From an uncultured Anaeromassilibacillus sp. (GTDB taxonomy: Bacteria; Bacillota; Clostridia; Oscillospirales; Acutalibacteraceae), in assembly GCA_930987725.1 (NCBI GenBank), contig CAKNKY010000004.1, forward strand, positions 1 through 64,000: a stretch of DNA of 64,000 bases, written 5' to 3'. Shown here piece by piece: positions 36,933-45,452 of the stretch; the stretch's first letter is position 1; the number at the start of each line of letters is the position of its first letter. The translations under genes were made by a program, and so were the position numbers. The notes below the pieces were generated by a model. It ran no database searches. It was not told where the DNA came from and saw only the letters and a program-made list of their open reading frames with translations.

Positions 36933-37526
36933 ATGGCAGATTATCCGATCATTTCAGACGTCTCCGCATACATTGTGCGGATGCTCCGGCAGAAGATGTG
37001 CCCGGAGCCGATCCCTTCCCCGAACAACATCGAGGTTTCCTCCCCCGCGGAGCAGGACGTGGACTATATCCTCGGCCTCTATCTCTATGACATCCGGGAG
37101 GAGGGGGAGATTTCGGCTCCGCCGCTCGTCAACACGGGCCGCATGCGCCTGCGCCCGCCGCCGCGTCCGTACAGCCTCTATTACATGCTGTTCATCAACG
37201 GTTCCTCGCAGATGGGCCTGAAGGCGCACGACATCCAGAAAATCATCGGCCGCGCGGCCCAGGTCGTGAACGACGGCAGCGTCATTTATCCGAACGAGCT
37301 GCAGACCTGGCTGGAATCGCGGGAGGCGCCCATCATGCTCACCCCCTCCAAGCTCTCGCTGGAGGACAAGGTGCGCGTGTGGTCGGCCATCAACAAGCCG
37401 TATCAGGTCAGCCTGTTTTACAAGGCGGCCCCCGTTCTGCTCTCGAGCGAGGTTGTGGTGGAGACGCCGCGCGTCACGCAGGCGGAGTTCGGCCTGCACC
37501 TCACAGGCGAGAACAGGGAGGGATGA
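36933..37526 (+). CDS. DUF4255/Pvc16-family CIS protein
   Basis: 'IISDVSAYIVRMLRQKM...VDYILGLYLYDIREEGE...PPPRPYSLYYMLFI' matches the Pvc16/Afp16 pattern. Confidence 0.88.
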   Translation: MADYPIISDVSAYIVRMLRQKMCPEPIPSPNNIEVSSPAEQDVDYILGLYLYDIREEGEISAPPLVNTGRMRLRPPPRPYSLYYMLFINGSSQMGLKAHDIQKIIGRAAQVVNDGSVIYPNELQTWLESREAPIMLTPSKLSLEDKVRVWSAINKPYQVSLFYKAAPVLLSSEVVVETPRVTQAEFGLHLTGENREG

Positions 37527-37529
37527 CGC

Positions 37530-38330
37530 ATGGCAGATTTCACCGTCATCCGGCACAGCCTCGATCTGGTGCTGCACCTCACGGACACCACCACGGGGGC
37601 GCTGCTCTCCGGCGCGGACGCATCCTTCACGCGGGACGGCAAGCCCATCCGTTTCCTGAACAAGGGGAACGGCCACCTGATTCTGATCGATACGGGGCGC
37701 GAGGATTTTTCGCTCGGCGTTTCGCTTCCCGGCTATGTGCCGCGCACCGTCAGCGTCCGGTATGAGGAGCTCAAGCCGATGTATCCGGCGCTGGAGCTTC
37801 CCATGATCCCGGACGGCTCCGAAAAGAGCCCCGGGGAATACGCGGAGCTGCGGGGCAGGCTGGAAGGCCTCACGGAGCTGGAAGCCGTCTGGCTCGGGGA
37901 AAATGCCTGCATGATTCGCTCCTTCAACCCGCGCCGCGGCCTTCTCACCCTGTTCAATCCGCACCATCTCAACATGGATCGCGTTTTCTACGCACTCGTA
38001 GACCCCGACAGAGAGGTCTATGAAGCGTTGAAAATAGAAGCAAGAATTTCCGACACGCAGTTTCTTCTGGCAGACAAGCTGAACATGGAATTTGGCAGCC
38101 ATTTCCCGGTTTCCAGGCGTGTTTTCGGCATGGTTCAGGAGGACGGAACCTACCTGCTGCGGCTGGCCCTCCACGGGGACGATCCCCGCTGGGTTGTGCG
38201 CTGCAGGGCAGGGGAGCGGGAGTGGTTCCAGACGGTGGACACCAAGTCGCTGCCGGAGCCGCCCCTCAAGCTGCCAAACGAGGAGCAGGCCGCCCCGCGG
38301 GCGGACCCTGCCGAGAAGGGAGGAATGTAA
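37530..38330 (+). CDS. CIS-associated protein with Ig/transthyretin-like N-terminal domain
   Basis: 'LHLTDTTTGALLSGADASFTRDGKPIRFLNKGNGHLILIDTGREDFSLGVSLPGY' resembles a carboxypeptidase-regulatory-like fold; embedded between DUF4255 and PAAR-like genes. Confidence 0.5.
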   Translation: MADFTVIRHSLDLVLHLTDTTTGALLSGADASFTRDGKPIRFLNKGNGHLILIDTGREDFSLGVSLPGYVPRTVSVRYEELKPMYPALELPMIPDGSEKSPGEYAELRGRLEGLTELEAVWLGENACMIRSFNPRRGLLTLFNPHHLNMDRVFYALVDPDREVYEALKIEARISDTQFLLADKLNMEFGSHFPVSRRVFGMVQEDGTYLLRLALHGDDPRWVVRCRAGEREWFQTVDTKSLPEPPLKLPNEEQAAPRADPAEKGGM

Positions 38331-38714
38331 ATGGCGCTTCCTGTTGTCTCGGGGGCTTCCATCCAGTGCACAATGGGCATGTCTCCGGGCCAACTAATGG
38401 TAACGTCTCAACTCAAGGTCCTGACGGGCGGCAAGCCCCTTGCCACCATCCAGGACGCGGCTCCCATCACGAATGTGGGGCCCTGCGGCATGTGCACATC
38501 CATGGCAAACCCCACGGTTGCCTCGGCAACCGCGGCCGCAATGGGCGTGCTCACCCCGATGCCGTGCGTGCCTGCTCCCATGGGGATCTGGACGTGCGGA
38601 AAAGCGCCGCTGGTCGGTGGGGTTCCGGCCCTGCTCAACGACGGCATGCTCACCTGCTCCTACGGCGGAAGCATCAAAATTGTGATGCCGGGGCAGATGA
38701 AAGTAACCTGTTAG
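38331..38714 (+). CDS. PAAR-like spike-tip protein (DUF4280)
   Basis: 'VSGASIQCTMGMSPGQL...PMPCVPAPMGIWTCGKAPLVGGVPALLNDGMLTCSYGGSIKIV', Cys-rich PAAR-like pattern. Confidence 0.9.
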   Translation: MALPVVSGASIQCTMGMSPGQLMVTSQLKVLTGGKPLATIQDAAPITNVGPCGMCTSMANPTVASATAAAMGVLTPMPCVPAPMGIWTCGKAPLVGGVPALLNDGMLTCSYGGSIKIVMPGQMKVTC

Positions 38715-38754
38715 CTCTTTCCTTCCCATACAGTCCTGTAAAGAAAATTTGAAA

Positions 38755-38798
38755 GGAGGCCGGTTTTAAGCGGAGGCTTAAAATCGAACGAAATTATG
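38755..38798 (+). promoter_or_regulatory. structured translation initiation region of the sheath gene
   Basis: GGAGG at 38755-38759, 11-bp hairpin CGGTTTTAAGC/GCTTAAAATCG (38761-38771/38776-38786, one G.U), ATG at 38796. Confidence 0.6.
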
Positions 38799-40496
38799 GC
38801 TGAATATTTATCTCCCGGCGTCTATGTAGAGGAATTTGATTCTTCCCCGCGTTCCATCGAAGGAGTAGGCACCAGCACGGGCGGTTTCGTCGGCATGGCC
38901 GTGAAGGGCCCCACGATCGGCGCGCCGAGCCTTGTGACGAGCTTCGCTGATTTCCAGCGCCAGTTCGGCGGGTTCCTCTCCGAGTACACGCACGGCGAAT
39001 ACCGCTACCTCGCCTACAGCGTGGAGCAGTTCTTCGCCAACGGCGGCACGCGCTGCTTCGTGAGCCGTGTCGTTCCGGAAAACGCCACCATCGCCACGGC
39101 AAAGAAGGGCACCCTCTCCGTGCGCGCGGCCAACGAGGGCAAGTGGGGCAACCGCATCGTGGTGTCTCTGCTCGCCACGAACCGCAAGAAGATGCAGCTC
39201 GTCGCCAAGGAGGCGGAGCGCGTCTACACCGCGAAGAGCGTGGAGGGCTTCCGCGAGGGCGATCTGGTGGAGTTTGCCGGTGAAATCAACCGCATCGCTT
39301 CCATCTTCGATCGCTCCGTGACCTTTGAAAAGGACTTTTCCGCCGACCCGGTCGATGACGCGATTGTGCCCAAGCAGCTCGTGTATTCCGTGGAGATGGA
39401 TGTCACGGTGCGCTGCGACGCCGAGGTGGAAACGTACACCGGCGTCACGCTCAACCCCGCTTCCCCCTCCTTCTTCACGAAGAAGCTTTCCGCCAGCCGC
39501 CTCATCGTCGCCTCCGTGGATCCGAGCGACAAGCTGGAAAACCCGGTGTCCTCCCTGCTTGGCAAGGGTGTGCTCTCCGGCTCCCTCACGCTTTCCGGAG
39601 GCAGCGACGGCACGATGGACGCCGTCAACGCCGGCGTGTTCATCGGTGAGGACAACGGCCCCGGCATGCGCACCGGCATCCAGTCCTTCCTGGAAAACGA
39701 CACGGTGAGCATCCTGGCCGTTCCGGGCGTCACGATCCCGGAAGTCATTGTGGCGCTCGTGAGCCACTGCGAGAATCAGAAGAGCTGCTTTGCCGTGATC
39801 GATATCCCGCAGGAGCTGCGCAAGATGAGCGACATCATCGAATACCGCAACATGATCGACAGCACCTATGCCGCCATGTATCACCCGTGGATTCAGGTGT
39901 ATGACCGCGTGGCCCGCAAGCCCGCTTACATTCCGCCGAGCGGCGCCGTCATGGGCGTGTATTCCCGCACGGACGTGGCCCGCGGCGTGCACAAGGCCCC
40001 GGCCAACGAGACGATCGCCTGCACGGGCCTTTCCGTCAACTATACCGCCGGCGAGCAGGATATCCTCAACCCGGCCGGCGTCAACCTGATCCGCGCGCTG
40101 CCCGGCCAGGGCATCCGCATCTGGGGCGCCCGCACCGCCAGCAGCAACACCGCGTTCAAGTATGTCAATGTGCGCCGCCTGTTCATCTTTGTCGAGCAGT
40201 CGATCCGTGTTTCCACGAACTGGGTTGTCTTTGAGCCGAACAACTCTTCGCTGTGGGCTCGTGTGCAGATGACCGTTTCCTCCTTCCTGGATTCGCTCTT
40301 CCGCGCCGGTATGCTGGCGGGCGAAACGCCTGCCGAGGCTTACTATGTGAACATCGGCACCTCCACCATGAGCCAGGATGACATCATGAACGGCCGCCTG
40401 ATCTGCGAGATCGGCATTGCCCCGTCCCGCCCGGCAGAGTTCGTCATCTTCCGCGTCACGCAGTTCACCGCCGGTGCCGAGGGCGGCGCGGAGTAA
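38796..40496 (+). CDS. contractile tail sheath protein
   Basis: 'EYLSPGVYVEEFDSSPRSIEGVGTSTGGFVGMAVKGP' N-terminus and C-terminal 'VRRLFIFVEQSIRVSTNWVVFEPNNSSLWARVQMTVSSFLDSLFRAG'. Confidence 0.97.
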   Translation: MAEYLSPGVYVEEFDSSPRSIEGVGTSTGGFVGMAVKGPTIGAPSLVTSFADFQRQFGGFLSEYTHGEYRYLAYSVEQFFANGGTRCFVSRVVPENATIATAKKGTLSVRAANEGKWGNRIVVSLLATNRKKMQLVAKEAERVYTAKSVEGFREGDLVEFAGEINRIASIFDRSVTFEKDFSADPVDDAIVPKQLVYSVEMDVTVRCDAEVETYTGVTLNPASPSFFTKKLSASRLIVASVDPSDKLENPVSSLLGKGVLSGSLTLSGGSDGTMDAVNAGVFIGEDNGPGMRTGIQSFLENDTVSILAVPGVTIPEVIVALVSHCENQKSCFAVIDIPQELRKMSDIIEYRNMIDSTYAAMYHPWIQVYDRVARKPAYIPPSGAVMGVYSRTDVARGVHKAPANETIACTGLSVNYTAGEQDILNPAGVNLIRALPGQGIRIWGARTASSNTAFKYVNVRRLFIFVEQSIRVSTNWVVFEPNNSSLWARVQMTVSSFLDSLFRAGMLAGETPAEAYYVNIGTSTMSQDDIMNGRLICEIGIAPSRPAEFVIFRVTQFTAGAEGGAE

Positions 40497-40538
40497 GAAA
40501 CCACGCTCACAATACCACAGAGAAAAGGAGTATAGAAA

Positions 40539-41036
40539 ATGGCTGAAAAAACATCGGGTGGTCTCCATTACCCTCTGACTAAAATGAACTTCCTTGTCAC
40601 GGTTTCCACCGTGACGGAAGGCGTCGCCGCGTTCAGTGAAGTGACCGGCGTCGAGGCGAGCGTCGATGTGATCGAATTCCGCCAGGGCAATTCCAACAGC
40701 CTGGCTCCCGTGAAGATCCCCGGCCTTGTCAAGCACGGCAACGTGACGCTCAAATTCGGCTACACGCGCAATAACGCCTTCAAGGACTGGCTGAAGGAAT
40801 GCGTGGCTGAGCGCCGCACGAAGGATGCCCGCGCCACCGTGACGATTGAGCTCATCGACATCCGCGACAGCTCCCCCTCTTCCCTGGTGGAGAACACGCA
40901 GGATGAGACGCTTGTATGGCAGCTCACGAACGCCTGGGTTACGAAGTACACCGCGCCTGATCTGAACGCCTCCACGAGTGAGGTGGCCATCGAATCAGTC
41001 GAAATCGCTTACGAAGAACTTATCATCCCGAACTGA
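40539..41036 (+). CDS. inner tube protein (gp19/Hcp-like)
   Basis: 'YPLTKMNFLVTVSTVTEGVAAFSEVTGVEASVDVIEFRQGNSN...KIPGLVKHGNVTLKFG'. Confidence 0.95.
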   Translation: MAEKTSGGLHYPLTKMNFLVTVSTVTEGVAAFSEVTGVEASVDVIEFRQGNSNSLAPVKIPGLVKHGNVTLKFGYTRNNAFKDWLKECVAERRTKDARATVTIELIDIRDSSPSSLVENTQDETLVWQLTNAWVTKYTAPDLNASTSEVAIESVEIAYEELIIPN

Positions 41037-41053
41037 TCAAGCGCAGCCGGATC

Positions 41054-41093
41054 CTGCCGGAGGAGCCTGTCCTCCGGCAGCTTTCGGTTTATT
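41054..41093 (+). terminator. candidate attenuating hairpin after the tube gene
   Basis: 11-bp perfect stem CTGCCGGAGGA/TCCTCCGGCAG, 5-nt loop, followed by interrupted CTTTCGGTTTATTT. Confidence 0.6.
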
Positions 41094-41107
41094 TCCGGAG
41101 GTAATGT

Positions 41108-41470
41108 ATGATAACCGAGTATGATTTTGAGCTGCCCCGCGGCTATGTGGATGCCAACGGGAACGTGCACCGGAAGGGGAAGATGCGCCTTGCCACGGCG
41201 GGCGACGAGATCAGCGCCACGCGCGATCCGCGCGTGCTGAGCAATCCCTCGTATCTCACGGTTGTGGTGCTGGCGAAGGTCATCACCGAGATGGAAGGCA
41301 TGGAAGCGATCGTGCCGAATATCGTGGAACGCTTCTTCACTGCCGACCTGGCGTTCCTGCAGGACATGTATCAGCGCATCAACGACGTGGAGCCGCCCAC
41401 CATGACGGTGGTCTGCCCCAAGTGCGGAGAGGTGCACGAGGTTCCCATAAATTTTACGCGAGAGGGATAA
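41108..41470 (+). CDS. tail assembly chaperone-like protein with C-terminal CxxC motif (G-like)
   Basis: position directly after tube gene; 'RFFTADLAFLQDMYQRINDVEPPTMTVVCPKCGEVHEVPIN'. Confidence 0.75.
   Translation: MITEYDFELPRGYVDANGNVHRKGKMRLATAGDEISATRDPRVLSNPSYLTVVVLAKVITEMEGMEAIVPNIVERFFTADLAFLQDMYQRINDVEPPTMTVVCPKCGEVHEVPINFTREG
41449..41455 (+). promoter_or_regulatory. candidate -1 ribosomal frameshift slippery heptamer A_AAT_TTT
   Basis: zero-frame codons ATA AAT TTT at 41447-41455 in the overlap of frames 41108 and 41422; fits X_XXY_YYZ. Confidence 0.6.
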
Positions 41471-41682
41471 CGCTCTACCCTGAAAAACAGCTGTATCAGG
41501 AAATGTCCTTTATCTCCTATTATTTTCACTGGGGGGAAAAGGAAGTGATGGACCTCAGCCACGCCAGCCGAAGACGCTGGTGCGAGGAGATCTCCTCCAT
41601 CAACAGCAGCCTGAATCCCTCGGATGACACGAAGAAAGAAAAGAGCATTTTCGAACTGGGGAAATCTGCGCGCCGCAGATAA
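41455..41682 (+). CDS. DUF6760-like tail chaperone extension (GT-like), probably expressed as a -1 frameshift fusion with the upstream ORF
   Basis: 'LYPEKQLYQEMSFISYYFHWGEKEVMDLSHASRRRWCEEISSIN'; no good start upstream of the conserved N-terminus (only GTG 41422, next ATG 41503 truncates it). Confidence 0.7.
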   Translation, partial: YARGITLYPEKQLYQEMSFISYYFHWGEKEVMDLSHASRRRWCEEISSINSSLNPSDDTKKEKSIFELGKSARRR

Positions 41683-41709
41683 AAATACGGAAGACGGGAG
41701 GCCGCGGCT

Positions 41710-42636
41710 ATGGCGAATATCGCAGAAGACAATTTTCTTGTATGGAACCAGGGCAAAGCCCCCCTTGTCGGCCACAATTTTATGCTGCGTGTGGAGCTCC
41801 TGTTCGATCTCCCGTGTAAGAGTGTCAAGGCTTTTACGCGGGAAATGGAATATGAGCTGATCCAGGAGGGCGGGCTGAACGATTACGTTCACATGCGGCG
41901 CAAGCCGATCAGCAAGCCCTTTACCTTTGAGGTGGAACGGTATGTGGGCGTCGATTACATCGATCCCATGCCGGTGGGCGCGCAGCTCACGCTGCCCGTC
42001 CTGCTGTTCGTGAGCCGGTACCAGGGGCAGTTTATCCCCGGCATCGTGGCGCGCACGTTCGTGTTTACCGGCTGCACCGTGATCAAAAAGGTGTACGGCG
42101 AACTCAACGCCGAACGCTCCGATCTCATGACGGAGACGACCACCATCGCATACAACGAAATGCTCTGTGTGGATCTGCCGTGGTCCAGCATCGATTCGCT
42201 GAACATTGCTTCGGGTGTAGCTTCGCCTGTCAATGCGAAATCGGCGTCGGACGACGAAACGCAGCAGAACGGAGAGGAACAGCCACAAGGTGAAACCGTT
42301 TCGCCGAGTGAGAATCCCCCGCAGATTGAGGATGACATTCCCCCCATATCAATCCCGGGTGAGGCACCGGACGATGGCAGCGATACACTCGGCGATACGA
42401 CGGATGAAAGCGCCCCGAATGCCGGGGAGGATGCGCCCGGCGAATCCGCCGCAGACGCGGGTGAAGATGCCCCGGCTGCAGTCCCAGACGGGGAGCCTGC
42501 CGTGGCACCCACGGAGACCCCTGATGCTCCTGCTGCGGTCGACGACGGGGAGCCTGCCGTCGCAGCCACAGAGGCCCCTGACAATTCTGCGGGCGGCGGC
42601 AGCACATCGGCGGACGGATCACCCGCCGCGCCGTGA
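41710..42636 (+). CDS. second tube-like protein with long acidic disordered C-terminal tail
   Basis: tube-family N-terminal domain 'NFMLRVELLFDLPCKSVKAFTREMEYELIQEGGLNDYVHMRRKPISKPFTFEVERYVG'; C-terminal ~130 aa Asp/Glu/Pro/Ala-rich. Confidence 0.8.
   Translation: MANIAEDNFLVWNQGKAPLVGHNFMLRVELLFDLPCKSVKAFTREMEYELIQEGGLNDYVHMRRKPISKPFTFEVERYVGVDYIDPMPVGAQLTLPVLLFVSRYQGQFIPGIVARTFVFTGCTVIKKVYGELNAERSDLMTETTTIAYNEMLCVDLPWSSIDSLNIASGVASPVNAKSASDDETQQNGEEQPQGETVSPSENPPQIEDDIPPISIPGEAPDDGSDTLGDTTDESAPNAGEDAPGESAADAGEDAPAAVPDGEPAVAPTETPDAPAAVDDGEPAVAATEAPDNSAGGGSTSADGSPAAP
42487..42560 (+). repeat. short direct repeat in the acidic tail coding sequence
   Basis: GACGGGGAGCCTGCCGT at 42487-42503 and 42544-42560, encoding DGEPAV twice. 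Confidence 0.85.
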
Positions 42637-42689
42637 GGCGGTGTTTTGACCTATGAGGACAGGGCGGATAGGGAAAGGAGGACGAGGCC

Positions 42690-45428
42690 GTGCTGAAACT
42701 GAAACAACCCATTCTGCTGAACAACGGGCGGCAGCCGCTTTCCTTTTCCACCGTGTTTCAGGAAAAGCTGCTCTCGAACTATGACGCGCTTCCCGCGCGT
42801 GTGACGCCGAAGGATCTTGTGCTGCTCACCGTGTCCCCGGCCGGTCTGCCCGAGGATCTCGGCGGGATGACGACGATCGCCGTGGCCAACACAAGCCAGA
42901 GCAACGTGCAGGAGGTCACGCTCAACGTCGTGAACAACGTCGTGAACCGTCTCCTCCTCTCGCAGGAGCAGAATTTTACGTATCAGGACCGCATCTATGT
43001 CTCCACCATGCTCCGCAAGCTGGGCGTGACGGATGTGAGCCAGTTTATGCGCCAGGTGCGGGAGCTGTATCAGGAGTCAGTCAGCATCGGCCGCCTCACG
43101 AGCCTGTATGAAAACCACTATGAGCAGCTTCGCCTGCTGCTCGCCGCCCCGCAGGAGCGGGAGCACGGGCAGGCGGCCGCCCCTTCCGGGGAGGAAAACC
43201 GCCCGCTTCCCGCCCCGCGCTATTATCTCCACGGCGAGATCTACCAGCGGCTGCAGACGGCGCAGCTTTACCAGGCGTTCCGTTCCGTGCAGCAGAACCG
43301 CCAGCTCCATGCCGTGAACCTGGCCCGGAATGAGCTTCGCTTCACGGAGCAGACGCGCGTGAGCGAGGAACTGCATCTGTGGAGCATGAAGCAGTCGCTT
43401 CTCTCCGAGCGTCATCTTGAGCTTGTCTACGCCGCGCATGAGGGCGGGGAGGGCAGCGGGGAAGAGGGGGCCCTGCCCGGCGCTGCCCCGGCCGCTCCGG
43501 CGCCGCAGGCGCGGGAAGCGAGGCCGGTATTGTCCGCCGCTGCCGGGCCCGCCCCTTCGCAGGTTGTCTCCCCCGCCGCGTCGCCGCATGAGGAGGCGAT
43601 GCACACGCGCGTCTATGCCGTGCTGCAGAACCATGTCAACCGCTATGAGACGGGCGAACTGCTCCCTGTGCCGCGCACGGAGCAGCAGGTGATCGAGCAG
43701 ACCGCGGAGGCGATCCTGCTTTCCTTGACAGACAATGTGCTCAGCACGCAGATCACCCGGCTGAGCCGCCCGGAGCATCACCAGCAATGGATCGACCTGC
43801 GCAGCGCCGTGCATGAGTCAATGCAGAACACGATGGCACGCTACCGTTCCTACCACACGGATCTCACGCTGCGCGGCGGGGATTCCACGCAAAGCGTGTC
43901 GCTCACCGCCCTCTACCGGGAGGAAGAATCTGCTTTCACCACGCTGCTGCAGAGCTACCGCACCGTTTCCGCGCTCCGCACGCGGCTGGAACCGGCCGCC
44001 GCGCCGGGGGATAACCCGCCCGCGCTGATCTACCGCGAAGGGGAGGCGGCGCCGGAAGGCGAAACTGCACCGGAAGCACAGGCCCCGGCGCGGGAACCGG
44101 CGCAGGAACGCCGGGAGATCCGCCGCGTGGCCGAACTGGCCGACCGCCTTCTGCGGCCCGGCGCGGCAGGGCAGGGGGCCGCGCCTGCGGCTGCCGCCCG
44201 GCGGCAGGAGATTTCCGAACGGGTGCAGCGCGAGCTGCTGCGCGTGCGGGAGCGCGAGATCGGCGAGCGCTTCCTCGAAACCGTGCGGGAGCTCTCGGGC
44301 GCGGAAACGCGCACCGCCCTTTCCGTCCAGCTTCCGGAAGCGGCGCCCGTCCTGGCGCGCCAGACGTTGGAATCGCTGGAAGCTCTCTTTGTGAAGAACG
44401 ACGCTTTCCTTCGCGAGGGGGATCGTTTCCTTCTGCAGGATCGCTCCGTGCAGAACGGCCCCTCCGTCTCCGTCACCCGCGGGGAGACGAACCTTGTCTT
44501 CCAGCAGCAGGCGGAGCAGGGCGAACCGGCGCAGGAGGAATCGGCCGCCCCGGCCGTCCCGCAGGAACCGTCGCAGGCCGTTTCGGAGCGGGAGCTTGTG
44601 CATGAGCTGGACAGGATCAACGAGCGGAACCGCGAGCTGCTGCGCGCCGTGCAGCAGGAGATCGCCGGAAAAACCCCGCAGCGGGAGACCGCGCCGCCGC
44701 CGGAGCCTGCCCGTGTCTACCGGGATTCCCTGCGCGCGCTGGAGGATCCGGAGGCCTTCCGCCGCACGTGGGAGGAGGCCCCGCCGGAGCAGCATCATCC
44801 CGAGGACACAAACGCCGTGCTGGAATCGGTGCTGGCCCATGCGGACCCCGCTGCGCGCGAGGTCATGCGCGTGCTGCGCGAGTACCGGGAAAACCCCGCG
44901 GAGGCCATCCGCAGCGGGCTGGTGCGTCCGGCCTCCGCGGCTGAGCTCACCGCCGTTTCGCGCGAGATCGAAACGCAGCGCACACAGGAGCTACGCCACC
45001 TGCGGCAGGTGCGCGAGGATGCGCAGGAGACGGTGCGCGAACATGTCGGCCATGTGGTGGATCGCTTCCTGGAAGCGGAACAGCGCGAAGCGCCGCCCCC
45101 GCGGCCGGAAAGCCGCCGCGCCGCCTTGCCCAGCATGGTGCACCGCGCACCCGAGCCCTCCGTTTCGGAGGAACTGCTCGAGCTGCTGGAACAGCGCCGC
45201 CTGAACGAGACGCATGAGGTCACGGAAACGCACACCGTGACGAAGGAACAGGTGAACCAGACGGAGGTCAACAATGTCCGCCAGCAGGTGGTGGAGAAAT
45301 CGACCGAAGACATCACCGAGATGATCAACCGCACGCTGGCCAGGCAGATCGGCACGATTTCCGATCGCGTCTACGGCCAGATGGAGCGCCGGCTGCGCTC
45401 CGAGCGCGCGCGCCGCGGCTGGTCATAA
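42690..45428 (+). CDS. large coiled-coil CIS protein, candidate tape-measure equivalent
   Basis: 912 aa, largely helical Glu/Arg/Gln-rich; located between tube-2 and the hub genes; GTG start. Confidence 0.6.
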   Translation: MLKLKQPILLNNGRQPLSFSTVFQEKLLSNYDALPARVTPKDLVLLTVSPAGLPEDLGGMTTIAVANTSQSNVQEVTLNVVNNVVNRLLLSQEQNFTYQDRIYVSTMLRKLGVTDVSQFMRQVRELYQESVSIGRLTSLYENHYEQLRLLLAAPQEREHGQAAAPSGEENRPLPAPRYYLHGEIYQRLQTAQLYQAFRSVQQNRQLHAVNLARNELRFTEQTRVSEELHLWSMKQSLLSERHLELVYAAHEGGEGSGEEGALPGAAPAAPAPQAREARPVLSAAAGPAPSQVVSPAASPHEEAMHTRVYAVLQNHVNRYETGELLPVPRTEQQVIEQTAEAILLSLTDNVLSTQITRLSRPEHHQQWIDLRSAVHESMQNTMARYRSYHTDLTLRGGDSTQSVSLTALYREEESAFTTLLQSYRTVSALRTRLEPAAAPGDNPPALIYREGEAAPEGETAPEAQAPAREPAQERREIRRVAELADRLLRPGAAGQGAAPAAAARRQEISERVQRELLRVREREIGERFLETVRELSGAETRTALSVQLPEAAPVLARQTLESLEALFVKNDAFLREGDRFLLQDRSVQNGPSVSVTRGETNLVFQQQAEQGEPAQEESAAPAVPQEPSQAVSERELVHELDRINERNRELLRAVQQEIAGKTPQRETAPPPEPARVYRDSLRALEDPEAFRRTWEEAPPEQHHPEDTNAVLESVLAHADPAAREVMRVLREYRENPAEAIRSGLVRPASAAELTAVSREIETQRTQELRHLRQVREDAQETVREHVGHVVDRFLEAEQREAPPPRPESRRAALPSMVHRAPEPSVSEELLELLEQRRLNETHEVTETHTVTKEQVNQTEVNNVRQQVVEKSTEDITEMINRTLARQIGTISDRVYGQMERRLRSERARRGWS

Positions 45429-45452
45429 CGGCGGGAAAGGAGAGAGACGGGA

